From the NCBI GenBank assembly GCA_910579655.1, contig CAJTVE010000026.1, forward strand, positions 1-37,742: 37,742 nucleotides of DNA, read 5' to 3'. Below the pieces are notes generated by a model, which was not told the origin of the DNA, searched no databases, and saw only the letters and a list, made by a program, of their open reading frames with translations. This document shows, one piece after another, positions 1 to 8,911 of the stretch (the stretch's first letter is position 1; every line of letters begins with the position of its first letter). A program made the position numbers and the translations under genes. The DNA comes from an uncultured Allobaculum sp. (GTDB lineage: Bacteria > Bacillota_I > Bacilli_A > Erysipelotrichales > Erysipelotrichaceae).

Positions 1-2
1 TT

Positions 3-614
3 ACGTTATGTGAAACCTGCCATAAGGAATACCATGCAAAAATCAAGGCTGGAGAAATTAAAGGACCAAAGGATTTCAAGCTTCCTGAACGGGCTGAGTC
101 TTATCGGGATGCAACCTTCATGGGCATCATGCGCTGGACACTGCTGGAACGATTAAAAACAGCCAATCCCGATATTGAAGTGGTCAATACCTATGGCTAC
201 CTGACAAAGAATAAAAGGATCAGGCTTGGGCTGACGAAAGAACACTACAATGATGCATATTGCATCGCGGGCAATCTCAATGCCAGACCGTTAGACAAAT
301 GCCTGTATTTCAAAAAGATCAGAAGGCATAACCGTCAGATTCATAAATTTAACTTCAGCAAAGGACATGTACGTAAGAACAACCAGGCTCCACATCTGGT
401 TGGCGGCTTTTGTCTTTTTGATAAAGTCCTGTACAAAGGACAGAAATGTTTTATTACCGGACGCCGGGTAAGAGGCGCTTTTACACTCAAAACCTTTTGG
501 GGACAGAAGATAAAAGACGGAGCTTCCATGAAAAAACTGATTCTCGTAGAACGAGCAAAAGGATACATTCAAGAAACAGCAATTCGGCAATTCCTCCCCA
601 CCCAAACTGCATAG
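3..614 (+). CDS. iscB: IscB-type RNA-guided HNH/RuvC nuclease, 3' part (5' end outside window)
   Basis: The frame is open from the left edge and ends at TAG 612-614, giving 203 residues. The start shows the end of an HNH domain (TLCETCHKEYH, a CxxCH...H arrangement). RuvC-III follows (KEHYNDAYCIA, with the H..DA residues typical of IscB and Cas9). The basic C-terminal region contains FDKVLYKGQKCFITGRR and a GQKIKDGASMKKL segment, as in IscB proteins. Family knowledge: IscB is encoded by IS200/IS605-like elements and cuts DNA guided by an omega RNA encoded just upstream, which would lie outside this window. The N-terminal RuvC-I, bridge helix and RuvC-II cannot be seen, so whether the gene is intact is unknown. 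No transposase gene (tnpA) is visible downstream. Confidence 0.85.
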   Translation, partial: TLCETCHKEYHAKIKAGEIKGPKDFKLPERAESYRDATFMGIMRWTLLERLKTANPDIEVVNTYGYLTKNKRIRLGLTKEHYNDAYCIAGNLNARPLDKCLYFKKIRRHNRQIHKFNFSKGHVRKNNQAPHLVGGFCLFDKVLYKGQKCFITGRRVRGAFTLKTFWGQKIKDGASMKKLILVERAKGYIQETAIRQFLPTQTA

Positions 615-628
615 CAATTTGGATGGGG
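596..628 (+). repeat. Imperfect hairpin across the iscB stop codon, possible IS end
   Basis: CCCCACCCAAA (596-606) pairs with TTTGGATGGGG (618-628) with one C-A mismatch, and TGC/GCA can extend the stem inside the loop. The iscB stop lies in the loop. No T-tract follows, so it does not look like an intrinsic terminator. IS200/IS605-type elements carry subterminal hairpins, so a right-end hairpin is a reasonable inference but not proven. Confidence 0.45.
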
Positions 629-697
629 TACCCTTGCCTATCATATGGAGCGAAGAAGATTGAAAACAAAGCGTGAAGAGCCGCGCTGAAAGAATCC

Positions 698-745
698 AAA
701 AAGAGCGTAAGGATGAGGTATGACGTTCATCTTTACGCTCTTTTT
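698..745. terminator. Bidirectional terminator between iscB and the VWA gene
   Basis: Perfect 13-bp inverted repeat, AAAAAGAGCGTAA (698-710) and TTACGCTCTTTTT (733-745), loop of 22. T-runs occur on both strands, so it can end iscB from the left and the VWA gene from the right. It lies 38 bp beyond the original VWA stop at 783-785. Confidence 0.85.
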
Positions 746-782
746 GATTGTAGGTGGCTCACTTTGGTTTTGGGGTCTTCAA

Positions 783-941
783 TCAGATGCCGATTGTGAT
801 CGTCCGATCTACCTGCGGGCTTTTGATGGTATCGCCGCCGCTAAGATCCGTACGGGAAACCTGGGAGATGCTGTTGGAAAGAAAGACAAATGCCTGTTTG
901 AAATCTGAGGCTTTCGCTTTGAAGTAAGGCTTCTGGGATTA
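783..941 (-). pseudogene. Cut-off C-terminal part of the VWA protein
   Basis: Directly behind TAA 939-941, the same reading frame stays open for 51 codons to TGA at 783-785. The peptide is a well-formed protein segment, containing KAKASDFKQAFVFLSNSISQ and ending in VDRTITIGI. It matches the sort of C-terminal end seen in TerY/YegL-like VWA proteins. The full protein would be 232 residues. No frameshift is needed; only one codon separates the two parts. Confidence 0.8.
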
Positions 942-1481
942 TTCTGGCGGATAGTAGTCCTGCAGGATTCTTGGATTTGCCTGATCGCCGATCGCCATGG
1001 GCAGATAGAAAACACCTTTATTTCTGATCTCCTTTTGAAGCCTTTCCTGTGTGGCTTTGGTCAGTTCTTTGTCTGTGGGATAGCCATCAGTTAAAACAAA
1101 CAGCCAGGGACGATAATATTTGGTGCCGCTGACTTTGGCATAATAGTCTTTTCTTGAGCGGATCATGTCCAGGGCATGGTTGATGGCCCCATTCAGAGAG
1201 GTCATGCCACTGGCTTCAAGCATCGGCGGCTGATACATGGAAGCTGGCATAAACGGCTGAATTTCATGGACACTTGAATTGAAGGTCACAATCGCAAGAT
1301 CAGCCCGTCCTAAAGCCAGCGGATCTTCTCGAAGTGTCCTGCCAAAAATTTGTAATCCGTCATTGAGTTCTTTTAAAGGTGCTCCATTCATGGAATGGGA
1401 ACAATCCAGCAGCAATACCGCTGGTACATGGTATTCTCCAGGATTGTCTGGCGGATACATCTCTTGTAAATAATCAGACAT
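939..1481 (-). CDS. TerY/YegL-like von Willebrand factor A protein, prematurely stopped
   Basis: This is a cytoplasmic VWA-fold protein of 180 residues starting MSDYLQEMYPP. The MIDAS metal site is visible: DCSHS at 26-30, T94 in SGMTSL and D132 in TDG. I chose the ATG at 1479-1481 because an AG-rich stretch (AAGAGAAAA) precedes it; an upstream in-frame start would add 20 residues unlike the family. It ends at TAA 939-941, but the frame continues for 51 conserved-looking codons, so the gene is either truncated by a nonsense change or read through. It is divergent from a PP2C, transglutaminase and kinase operon. In TerY-P systems and E. coli yegL-pphC-yegI, a VWA protein accompanies a phosphatase and a kinase, and a partner or scaffold role is inferred from that. 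Confidence 0.85.
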   Translation of the reverse strand: MSDYLQEMYPPDNPGEYHVPAVLLLDCSHSMNGAPLKELNDGLQIFGRTLREDPLALGRADLAIVTFNSSVHEIQPFMPASMYQPPMLEASGMTSLNGAINHALDMIRSRKDYYAKVSGTKYYRPWLFVLTDGYPTDKELTKATQERLQKEIRNKGVFYLPMAIGDQANPRILQDYYPPE

Positions 1482-1873
1482 ACAAAATTTTCTCTTTTCT
1501 CTATTGTTTTGTTGAATCCGGTTTTCTCTTATGCCTTTCACTTTAAACCAGTCATTATGAATTGCACAACCTGTAGTCCAAAATGTGCTCAGACTGATTT
1601 CAGAAATGAATTCGAAAGATGTTTTTCTTCAAAAAGGATGCAAGTCTTCTGCCCAAGATGCTGACAAGGGGAAATGCGCCTTTTTCGTGTTCATCATCCA
1701 AAGTTTGGCCGCAGTTTTCTGAAAGGGCTTTAATCCATCTGTAATCTTGCTAGAATTGAAGAACCTGAATGGGGGAGACGTGCAAAAAAAGATCCAGATA
1801 CGTCTTTAGAAAATCGAAAATCCTGTTCAGAAAACGTTCTGCAATCCAGGATGAAGAAGGGGAAGGAATCCAT
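1482..1873. promoter_or_regulatory. Divergent intergenic region between the VWA and PP2C genes
   Basis: A 392-bp region that must hold promoters for both directions. A weak candidate for the + operon is TTGGCC (1705-1710), an 18-nt spacer and TTTAAT (1729-1734). No clear operator or riboswitch fold was recognised. Confidence 0.35.
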
Positions 1874-3646
1874 ATGCCAGAAAGAAGCAACAACACTGTT
1901 TTTACCTTTGGACTGACTGCCGATCAGACAGATCCGCAAGAAGATGGACTGAGCTATCCAGACTTTGTCAGTCCAAAAGAAGCAAAGAAGACCGACTGGA
2001 AGCAAGAACAGACAAAAAAGCCTCTTTCGAAGCCAGAAGAGAAGGCTTTCCAGACGCATAGGGCTGAACATCCAGAACAAACGCAAACGGATCCCGTGAA
2101 TGAGAACCCAAAAAAAGAAGAAGACGAAAAGTCAGATCCTTCTTCAGATGCTGGCCAGAACAGGGAAGAAGCAGCCAGACTACAGGCAGATCAAGGTGGA
2201 AAGCCTCTGGAAGCGCAGGAAAATCATACCACTGACAATTTTCAAAACGAATCCGCCTTTGAGAAAGTCGCAGAAGCCCCTGAACTGGAAACTGTTCCTT
2301 CTTCAGATGAAGAACCAGAGTTTGTGAAAGCATTTTTTCTTGAACAGACAGATGATGATCAGTCGGAGGCTTTTGAAGAAGAAACGGACACCATTTCTAT
2401 CCCGCCTGTTCCTGCCTGTCTTTCCAGATTTTATCGGGGTTCTGATCTGTTTGTTTTCAACATCACCCAGACAGGAGAAAGCCATGTAAAGAACGAAACA
2501 GAATGCCAGGATTATAGCGGTTTTGAAGTGGTCGGGGACCGGATCGTTCTGGCTGCCATTGCTGATGGTGTGGGCTCCTGTATTCATTCTGACTGGGGAG
2601 CAAGAGTGGCAGTCAGTGAAAGCCTTCAGTACATGAAAAACTACTTCACTGCTGCTTTAGAAAAACATGATTTTGTTTTTGATGATGTCCTGGCCATGGG
2701 ACCCCTGCTTCAGGAAACGATGCATCGTGCTTTGCGAAAGATCAGTGAAAAGGCTGACGAGTTCAATGTTCTTGACTACGCGATGCACACAACGCTGACC
2801 ATCGCCGCCTACGATGGAAAAACGCTCTATTTTGCGCATGCTGGAGATGACGGCATTGTCATCTTACAGGATGATGGCGGCTATAAAATGATTACGCACC
2901 GCCATAAAGGGCCTGAAGCCAGCAGCGTCTTTCCTTTACAGAGCACAACCACCTGGCAATATGGAAAAGAAATGCATATTGCTGGCTTTGTGATGGCTAC
3001 GGATGGACTGCTTGACTACTTCGTTCGGAGTGCTTTTGAAGACAACCGGGTGTTCTTTCCCTTTATCAGGCCAATTCTCTTTACCCCGATCGAAGACCAG
3101 AAGCAGGCTGAAACTCTGCACCACGATCTGGAAGACTTCCTGAACTCGCCCAGGCTGCGAAAGGCTGTTACCGATGATTTAAGCCTGATTGGTGTGGTCA
3201 ACGAGAAGAAAATGCAACAGATTGTGGAGCCGGAATTTGACATTGAACACTGGAAAGCGATGACGAAAGTCTACGAACGGCAAAAACAGAAAGCTTTGTA
3301 TCCGGGACTTTTTGAAGACAAAGATGAAGACGAAAAGGCAAAAAAGACAGGCGATGCTGCTTCAAAACCGGAAAATACCACTCTGCCTGATTTTCCTTCC
3401 TCCCAGCCGCCTCCTTTAAAACCGGCGGATCTTCACGCATTAGAAAGTCCGACCGCTGCCCATCCAGAAGAAATCAAAGACGAAAACACATTTGGAGATA
3501 AATTGCTTCGCAATGTTGGAGCAGCCGCTTCGTATCTTGGCCGTAAGCTGGTCAAAGCCGGTCAGGATTTAGAAGAAAGAGCCAGCCGGGATTCCAAAAA
3601 AGTCAGGGAAATGAAGGAAAAGTCAGATTCAGATAGGGAGAGCTGA
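1874..3646 (+). CDS. PP2C-family serine/threonine phosphatase with long acidic N-terminal region
   Basis: Removes phosphate from Ser/Thr, most likely on targets of the kinase encoded two genes downstream. The protein has 590 residues from ATG 1874, preceded by a strong GGGGAAGG site; an in-frame upstream start would add 35 basic residues. Residues 1-185 are low-complexity, rich in E, D, K and Q. The PP2C core runs from about 190 to 445. Its metal ligands are visible: D213 (CQDYSG), DG at 231-232, GDD around 324, TDG at 377-378 and TDD at 433-435. A further disordered tail of about 140 residues follows. It resembles the PP2C_2 class that includes E. coli PphC (YegK). The next gene starts one base after the stop, so the two are co-transcribed. 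The charged flanks may be docking regions (inference). Confidence 0.88.
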   Translation: MPERSNNTVFTFGLTADQTDPQEDGLSYPDFVSPKEAKKTDWKQEQTKKPLSKPEEKAFQTHRAEHPEQTQTDPVNENPKKEEDEKSDPSSDAGQNREEAARLQADQGGKPLEAQENHTTDNFQNESAFEKVAEAPELETVPSSDEEPEFVKAFFLEQTDDDQSEAFEEETDTISIPPVPACLSRFYRGSDLFVFNITQTGESHVKNETECQDYSGFEVVGDRIVLAAIADGVGSCIHSDWGARVAVSESLQYMKNYFTAALEKHDFVFDDVLAMGPLLQETMHRALRKISEKADEFNVLDYAMHTTLTIAAYDGKTLYFAHAGDDGIVILQDDGGYKMITHRHKGPEASSVFPLQSTTTWQYGKEMHIAGFVMATDGLLDYFVRSAFEDNRVFFPFIRPILFTPIEDQKQAETLHHDLEDFLNSPRLRKAVTDDLSLIGVVNEKKMQQIVEPEFDIEHWKAMTKVYERQKQKALYPGLFEDKDEDEKAKKTGDAASKPENTTLPDFPSSQPPPLKPADLHALESPTAAHPEEIKDENTFGDKLLRNVGAAASYLGRKLVKAGQDLEERASRDSKKVREMKEKSDSDRES

Positions 3647-3647
3647 G

Positions 3648-4583
3648 ATGGACATCAGGCCTTATTTTTACTACCGAAACCGCCTGGATTTGCACGATCA
3701 GAAAATTGTCGACAACCTGATTGATGAATGGATGCATATGCCAGAAACAATCACCATTCCCCAGCCCCATGCCCGGCTGCTCGATATTACGCATGCCATC
3801 AAGATGGATGTACCAGCGCTTTTCTATATTCATTACTGGTTTATCCCTGTGGATTGCGCGGATCATGAAAAAGTTGTTCTCAGGCCCAATTATCTCTTTG
3901 AAAAAGAGCAGGCCAGAAAGAATCTGGCCAAAGTTGAAAAGTGGATCACGGAAGTCTTGCGTAAGCTGCCCGATGGTCTTGATGATCTGAGCAAAGCTTT
4001 ATGGCTGCGAGATGTCATCATTCTCAATTGTAAATATGGAGATTCCAAGAATATGGAGGCGCACAGTGTCTATGGGGTTGCCGTCAACCGGATTGCAGTC
4101 TGTGAAGGCCTGGCAGCAGCCTATAAGATGCTTTGCGATCTTTGCAATCTGCCCTGCATCATTGTCAATGGCAAGCTGGCTGGTGAAAATCACAGCTGGA
4201 ATATTGTCTGGATTGATGGCAAGCCTTCCTTTGTCGATCCGACTGCGGATCTGAGGGATGGAAGAGCCACCTGCCGCAACAGCTTTATCCGCGCCAGCGA
4301 TGAAATGGCCGGCTATGAATGGAATCGTGACGAAGTCCCGGAATGCAAAGTCAAAAATTTAAGCAATCCTTTCATCCGGATTGGCTGCGAAGACGATCTG
4401 ATGAATGAAATTCGAAAACATCGTGAATGTCCATCGATGACCTTGTTTCTTGATTATCCAGGGGCAGATTCTGATGCGTATCGAAATCGGATCAGCACCC
4501 GGCTTGCATTCACCCCTGAAATTACATCCCGCTGGAAAGTCAGCCACTGCACCAGAAGACCGATTATCTATCTTGACCAGTAG
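3648..4583 (+). CDS. Transglutaminase-like (cysteine protease fold) protein
   Basis: A 311-residue cytoplasmic protein with no signal peptide. A transglutaminase-core triad can be read directly: C152 in AVCEGLAAAYKML, H182 in GENHSWNIVWIDG and D197 in FVDPTAD. This order and spacing is the hallmark of bacterial transglutaminase-like domains, which usually act as peptidases or amide-processing enzymes. Residues 1-110 and the 110 after the core match nothing I recognise. GGGAGAGCTGAG precedes the ATG, which starts one base after the phosphatase stop. A transglutaminase-like gene inside a phosphatase/kinase operon is not part of the core TerY-P set I know, so processing of a signalling partner is only a guess. 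Confidence 0.85.
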   Translation: MDIRPYFYYRNRLDLHDQKIVDNLIDEWMHMPETITIPQPHARLLDITHAIKMDVPALFYIHYWFIPVDCADHEKVVLRPNYLFEKEQARKNLAKVEKWITEVLRKLPDGLDDLSKALWLRDVIILNCKYGDSKNMEAHSVYGVAVNRIAVCEGLAAAYKMLCDLCNLPCIIVNGKLAGENHSWNIVWIDGKPSFVDPTADLRDGRATCRNSFIRASDEMAGYEWNRDEVPECKVKNLSNPFIRIGCEDDLMNEIRKHRECPSMTLFLDYPGADSDAYRNRISTRLAFTPEITSRWKVSHCTRRPIIYLDQ

Positions 4584-4651
4584 ATCAGAAAATAGAGAAG
4601 AGAAACAGACCGAAAACAAATAGGCCAAAAAATAAAGGAAAGGAAGATCAC

Positions 4652-6571
4652 ATGCGTACCTGTATTGGACTTGGAGGGAAGAGCTATATACTGGAAGATT
4701 CCCAATTTCAGGGCGGTGGAGAAGCGTCGTTGTATCAGATTGTCGACCGGCCAAATCTGGCTGCCAAACTCTACAATTCCAGAATTTCAGAAGATCCTGT
4801 CCAGATCCGTGAGCGGGAGCGCAAGCTTAAAGCGATGGTTGCCACCAATATTCCAGCCTATATGGATGGACTGCTGCGGCTGGCCTGGCCGATGGATGTT
4901 CTGTACGAGAACGGAAAAATGGTCGGCTTTGTGATGCCCAAAGTTTCCTGTCCACTCAATTTCTATGACGTGCAGCGTTTTAACCGCAGTGCGCCAAACA
5001 GTCTGAGCACAAAAAACGTTCTGGCGGTATGGCCGGATTTCAACTGGAAATCGTCACTCCAGGTCGCCTACAATCTTGCTGCGCTGGTGGCCTTCTTACA
5101 TGCCAAAGGGATTGTCATCGGGGATTTGAACCAGAAAAACATTCTGCTCGATGGGAAAACCCGACAGGTCGTTCTGGTCGACTGTGACTCTTTTCAGTTC
5201 ATGGATCCGAAATCCAAAGAAATGTTTTATTGTGATGTCGGCATGCCGGAAATTCTCCCGCCCGAACTTCAGCAGAAAGGATCTTTCCGGGGAAAATTTA
5301 ACCGTTATACGGATGATTTTTCGCTTGCGGTTCATATCTTCCGCCTGATGATGATGAACGCCGATCCTTTTGGCGGCATCGGGAGTCAGGGACCATCGAG
5401 AAGCGCGATGGAGTGGGGAAATCAAGACATCCTGGAAGGCAACTGTCCCTATGTGAGAACCTGTTCGATTCAGGTGCCGCCATTTGTCCCGGATTACACC
5501 ATGATTCCATCCGAAATCCGTCAGTTGTTTGACCGGACGTTTAACTATACGGCCGGGAGTGCAAAAGCCAGGATTTCGCAGCGGGCCACAGGAAGGGAAT
5601 GGGCCAAAGCGCTTGAACCGTATTGCCTGCCCAAAACAAGCTTGATCACACATTGTCAGAAGGATCCAAAATCTCACGTTTATCCTTTCCATAACCCCTA
5701 TTGTCCCTGGTGTGCTCTTGAACAGAGGATGAATCTAAAAGCGGGCCAGAACACCGGCGCAGGCAAAAGCAGACAGAATCAAAAACAAACCAATCCGTCT
5801 TCTTCCACCGGGCAAAAAAGCGGCTTTACCGCAAACAACCGGAAAACTTCCACCAGTTCCAATTCCAGCCAGACACAGCGAACAAGAACAGCCCATACCG
5901 TCTCTGGTTCAGCCTTTTCAGCGGCAGCCAAAAATGCCAGTCGAAATCAGGGTCAGAATACTGCAGCATCAAAATCCGCTGGTACGGCTTCCAAAGTGTC
6001 GGGTTCAGGCCGCGCTTCTGGCACCCGTTCAAAGAGTGTCTCATCAAGTGGGACGGCGCAGAGTTCAAACACCCAAAAATCAAGTGCCCATCATTCAAGT
6101 GTAAAAAGTTCGCCAACTTCTGCCAGGCAAAACCAGACCGCGAAAACCAGGTGGGCTTCCAGTCGGGCCGGCGGATCTTCTTCGAATGGAGCAGGCAAGA
6201 TTGTCCGCTCCTTTCAGACTGGCAGAAGTGCTGGATTAACACAGCCTGAGCGTTCGACGTTTTGGATGTATGTTTTCTTTGGCCTTTCCGGACTTTTTGG
6301 ATTTCGAATTTTGCAGGGCATAGATATGGTTTCAATTTACTATTGGACGCAGGTCGACTTTGAAGCGCATGTGTTTTTTGTCAGCATTTGCGGCCTGATC
6401 TTTGGACTTCTTTGTGCAAGACTGCTGGAAGAAAGCTATCAGACAAGCGAGCATCCGGTTTGGATGCTGGCGTATATGTCAGCCGGCATTATGATTCTGG
6501 CGCCATTGGCTGGCGCGGTTGTGTTGATTGGCCTGATGGCAATTGAAGTCTTGCTGGAATCTATCCTGTAG
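4652..6571 (+). CDS. Membrane-anchored YegI-like protein kinase with zinc-binding motif
   Basis: A 639-residue kinase of the COG4248/YegI type. The glycine loop is QGGGEASLY (20-28), the ATP lysine K39 (AAKLY), the catalytic loop GDLNQKNILL with D158 and N163, and the metal-binding DFG equivalent VDCDSF with D177. After the kinase fold there is a cysteine/histidine cluster (HCQ at 334-336, H347, C351, C354) that resembles a zinc ribbon. Residues 365-530 are rich in Ser, Thr, Gln and Asn. The last 105 residues contain about three membrane helices, starting at FWMYVFFGLSGLFGF and ending with AGIMILAPLAGAVVLIGLMA. The kinase is therefore tethered with its catalytic domain probably in the cytoplasm. 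AAAGGAAAGGAAG precedes the start. It is the last gene of the operon. Confidence 0.88.
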   Translation: MRTCIGLGGKSYILEDSQFQGGGEASLYQIVDRPNLAAKLYNSRISEDPVQIRERERKLKAMVATNIPAYMDGLLRLAWPMDVLYENGKMVGFVMPKVSCPLNFYDVQRFNRSAPNSLSTKNVLAVWPDFNWKSSLQVAYNLAALVAFLHAKGIVIGDLNQKNILLDGKTRQVVLVDCDSFQFMDPKSKEMFYCDVGMPEILPPELQQKGSFRGKFNRYTDDFSLAVHIFRLMMMNADPFGGIGSQGPSRSAMEWGNQDILEGNCPYVRTCSIQVPPFVPDYTMIPSEIRQLFDRTFNYTAGSAKARISQRATGREWAKALEPYCLPKTSLITHCQKDPKSHVYPFHNPYCPWCALEQRMNLKAGQNTGAGKSRQNQKQTNPSSSTGQKSGFTANNRKTSTSSNSSQTQRTRTAHTVSGSAFSAAAKNASRNQGQNTAASKSAGTASKVSGSGRASGTRSKSVSSSGTAQSSNTQKSSAHHSSVKSSPTSARQNQTAKTRWASSRAGGSSSNGAGKIVRSFQTGRSAGLTQPERSTFWMYVFFGLSGLFGFRILQGIDMVSIYYWTQVDFEAHVFFVSICGLIFGLLCARLLEESYQTSEHPVWMLAYMSAGIMILAPLAGAVVLIGLMAIEVLLESIL

Positions 6572-6980
6572 AAGGCCAAAATGGGAAAAGCAAGAGAAGA
6601 AAGACTCTACATAAAGTTCAAAAGAGAAAGAGAACTGGACAGATTCTTTCTCGAAACTCAAGATTTCAAAAAGCCAGAAAACAGAAGGATCGATTCTGGA
6701 TCTCTTTGTTTTCTGGCTTTGATGCTTGTGGCTTTTCTTAGGCCTGCATCTCATCGTTCCATCGTTTTGTTGTTGTCAGTCTTTTATGAATCCGCCTGCA
6801 ACAGAGACTGGATACGGATGTCTGGATGAAATCCTGGACTTTGACAGGCTCAAAACGGATCCGTCTAGTCAAGTTTGGTCTTTGTGATGCCTTTTATGGA
6901 CGTTTGTTGAATCCGGCCGGTGACCATCTTTACCTTTGTGATTCTTCATTCTCCCTGAGAAGGCAGGACAAAAAGAAAGA
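6572..6980. other. Intergenic region without convincing gene
   Basis: Apart from the hairpin at 6670-6720, I see only short open frames without ribosome sites. The DUF1836 gene converges on it from the right. Confidence 0.6.
6670..6720. terminator. Terminator of the phosphatase/kinase operon
   Basis: Perfect 14-bp stem, AAAGCCAGAAAACA (6670-6683) and TGTTTTCTGGCTTT (6707-6720). It lies about 100 bp after the kinase stop. The T-run on the + side is short, and an A-run precedes the stem, so it may also work for the other strand. Confidence 0.7.
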
Positions 6981-7547
6981 CTATCGGATTTTGGGATGCG
7001 TTTTGGCAGGGATCTGATCCTGGTCTTCGCTAAAAAAGACAATCTGGTAGACGCAGAAGATTTTGCAGCAGACCGCCTGCAAAGCGTTGATCATCAGATA
7101 CTGCTGCCAGTTGGGCTGTTCAATGACAGTGCAGTCTGCCTCACTGGTTTTCATCACCTGATGGAGCATCGTTTCAAAGGCCGAGGCAAACGTATCAAAG
7201 TGGTCTGCTGTGTGACTTGGATTTTGCATCGTGCGATAGATCGTGATTAAAGTCGAGATCTCGTTTAAAGAGAAACAGTGCTTTAAAACCATCACGACAT
7301 ACAGGAAGGCAAGGTGATAGCGGGTGTAGCGCTTTTTAACCGGAGGCTCAACGATCGAATTCTTGACATAATTATTGATCATACTGGCGGTGATACAGGG
7401 CTTGGTCTGGTCAAAATATAAAGGAGACAGCCAGCTGGTTAACAGTTCAACCATCTGATCCATATATAAGTCGATATCAGGAAATTCTTCAAAGCGGGGT
7501 GCTTTATAGTTGAGCAGTTTAGAGTAGATAACATGAGAGGGTTGCAT
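6981..7547 (-). CDS. DUF1836 domain-containing protein
   Basis: A 188-residue protein of the DUF1836 family, which is common in Bacillota and has no established function. Family-like segments are visible: DIDLYMDQMVELLTSWL near the N-terminus, the MINNYVKNSIVEPPVKKRYT segment that resembles a winged-helix recognition region, and RYHLAFLYVVMVLKHCFSL. The MINNYVK...KRYTRYHL pattern suggests a MerR-like DNA-binding fold (inference). No good ribosome site precedes the ATG at 7545-7547, so the start is less certain than the rest. It stands alone. Confidence 0.78.
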   Translation of the reverse strand: MQPSHVIYSKLLNYKAPRFEEFPDIDLYMDQMVELLTSWLSPLYFDQTKPCITASMINNYVKNSIVEPPVKKRYTRYHLAFLYVVMVLKHCFSLNEISTLITIYRTMQNPSHTADHFDTFASAFETMLHQVMKTSEADCTVIEQPNWQQYLMINALQAVCCKIFCVYQIVFFSEDQDQIPAKTHPKIR

Positions 7548-7910
7548 GGTTTCTATTTTAACAAATTTAAACTGTTCTTGAGCGACGGTTATTCAATTCG
7601 ATCACTGTACGATCCTTCTTTTTTCTCAAGGATAGACAGAGTTGCGAATCTGGCTGAATTTTGAAAAACAGAAAGGGAAGCGGCCTGCACATAGCCGCAA
7701 AATGGTTAAGTCCTATGCGCGAAACCGATCCTGGTCTGGCTCGATTGAATTCAGGCTAACCGCTTCCAGTTCAATCCAACGGAAACATTTTCTGAGTCTG
7801 AACGATACAATCCGGTATGAGGATGTGATTCTGGTAGAGGAAAGGTCAGCTGGTCCAGTCCCGGTTGGCAGATTGTCGGTTTTTTTCTAAAATGGAAAAA
7901 GGTGATAAAC
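7548..7910. other. Intergenic region upstream of the lipoprotein gene
   Basis: This must hold the divergent promoters of the DUF1836 and lipoprotein genes. An 82-codon open frame at 7642-7890 has no ribosome site and a random-looking composition, so I do not call it a gene. No operator stands out. Confidence 0.5.
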
Positions 7911-8843
7911 ATGAAAAAACTATTGAGCGCATTGCTTTGCTTTCTGATGGCTTTTACCCTGGCAGGCTGTCAGCCAAAAGTCTCTTCAATTGAGGTGGCC
8001 GATGGTGTTGACTTTAAACTGGTTGACGTTCTGGAAGTCGAAAACCACCAGGTCAATACGGTCTACTACTATTTTCTGGCCAGCATCGAAAACAATTCTG
8101 AATCGGTTTACCATATGTCCAATCTGGTCTATCAGCTTTCTGCCTCTTCCAAAGACGGCTATAAGCCGATCAACCCGATTGACCAGTTCAAGACAATCAT
8201 TACCAACGATGTCAACCCAGGATCTTCGACCTATATTTACGGCTACATCGGCGTACCAAAGACCGAAGACCGGACCATTGGCCTGTATGTGAAGAAAGAA
8301 GACTCCTTCATTCCCTTTGACAGCGTCAAAATCCGAACCATTCAGGATGATAAGATCACGAACTCAGATGCCAAGAAATTTACCGTATACTCGGATGATT
8401 ATTACGAATTTGAGGTCGATGCTGAAAACGTGACCTACACCTACAAGGATGGCAAATCGACCATCGATGGTCTTCTGATCAATTACAAAAACAAGACCGA
8501 CAGCCGTCTGGTCGTGCCATTTTTGTCTCCAGCCTGCACCATTGATGGCTTCAAGGTTTCTTCCCTGCCGGATGCCGATAAACTGAAAGGGATGTCCTTA
8601 GAAGAGATTTCCCAGCAGAAATTTGAACAGAACGGGATGAGCGCCAAGACGGAAGCGATCAAGGCGACTACTTATGGCTATCAGGTCTTCTACCTGGATC
8701 CAAACCAGGAACTGACCGCCCATATTCTGTTTGAAGCCGATGATGCCATTCCTGATTTCTCTGCGAAACAGAAAAATGGGGTGACGATTACCATCAACTC
8801 CCCCGCTTTTGGCTATAAGCAGGTCATTAAAGTCAATTACTGA
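7911..8843 (+). CDS. Secreted lipoprotein of unknown function, two beta-rich domains
   Basis: A 310-residue protein with a lipoprotein signal (MKKLLSALLCFLMAFTLAGC, lipobox LAGC with C20), so it should be anchored outside the membrane. The start is ATG 7911 with AAAGGTG just before it; a GTG nine bases upstream is less likely because it overlaps that site. Two similar-looking halves each pair a strand-rich stretch with a YIYGYIGVP or YGYQVFYLDP motif, as in the Ig-like DUF4352/DUF5067-type lipoproteins. The family is not identified with certainty and no enzymatic motif is visible. It is a single-gene unit with its own terminator. Confidence 0.75.
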   Translation: MKKLLSALLCFLMAFTLAGCQPKVSSIEVADGVDFKLVDVLEVENHQVNTVYYYFLASIENNSESVYHMSNLVYQLSASSKDGYKPINPIDQFKTIITNDVNPGSSTYIYGYIGVPKTEDRTIGLYVKKEDSFIPFDSVKIRTIQDDKITNSDAKKFTVYSDDYYEFEVDAENVTYTYKDGKSTIDGLLINYKNKTDSRLVVPFLSPACTIDGFKVSSLPDADKLKGMSLEEISQQKFEQNGMSAKTEAIKATTYGYQVFYLDPNQELTAHILFEADDAIPDFSAKQKNGVTITINSPAFGYKQVIKVNY

Positions 8844-8911
8844 TCCCCCGCGAAGCTTTGCTTTGCAAATGAAATGCTGGAGTGATCAACAGACTTATAC
8901 TCCACACCTTC

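Noticed and set aside
720..908. 62-codon + frame in front of the VWA gene end
   Set aside because: It overlaps the terminator stem and lies antisense to the conserved C-terminal codons of the VWA gene.
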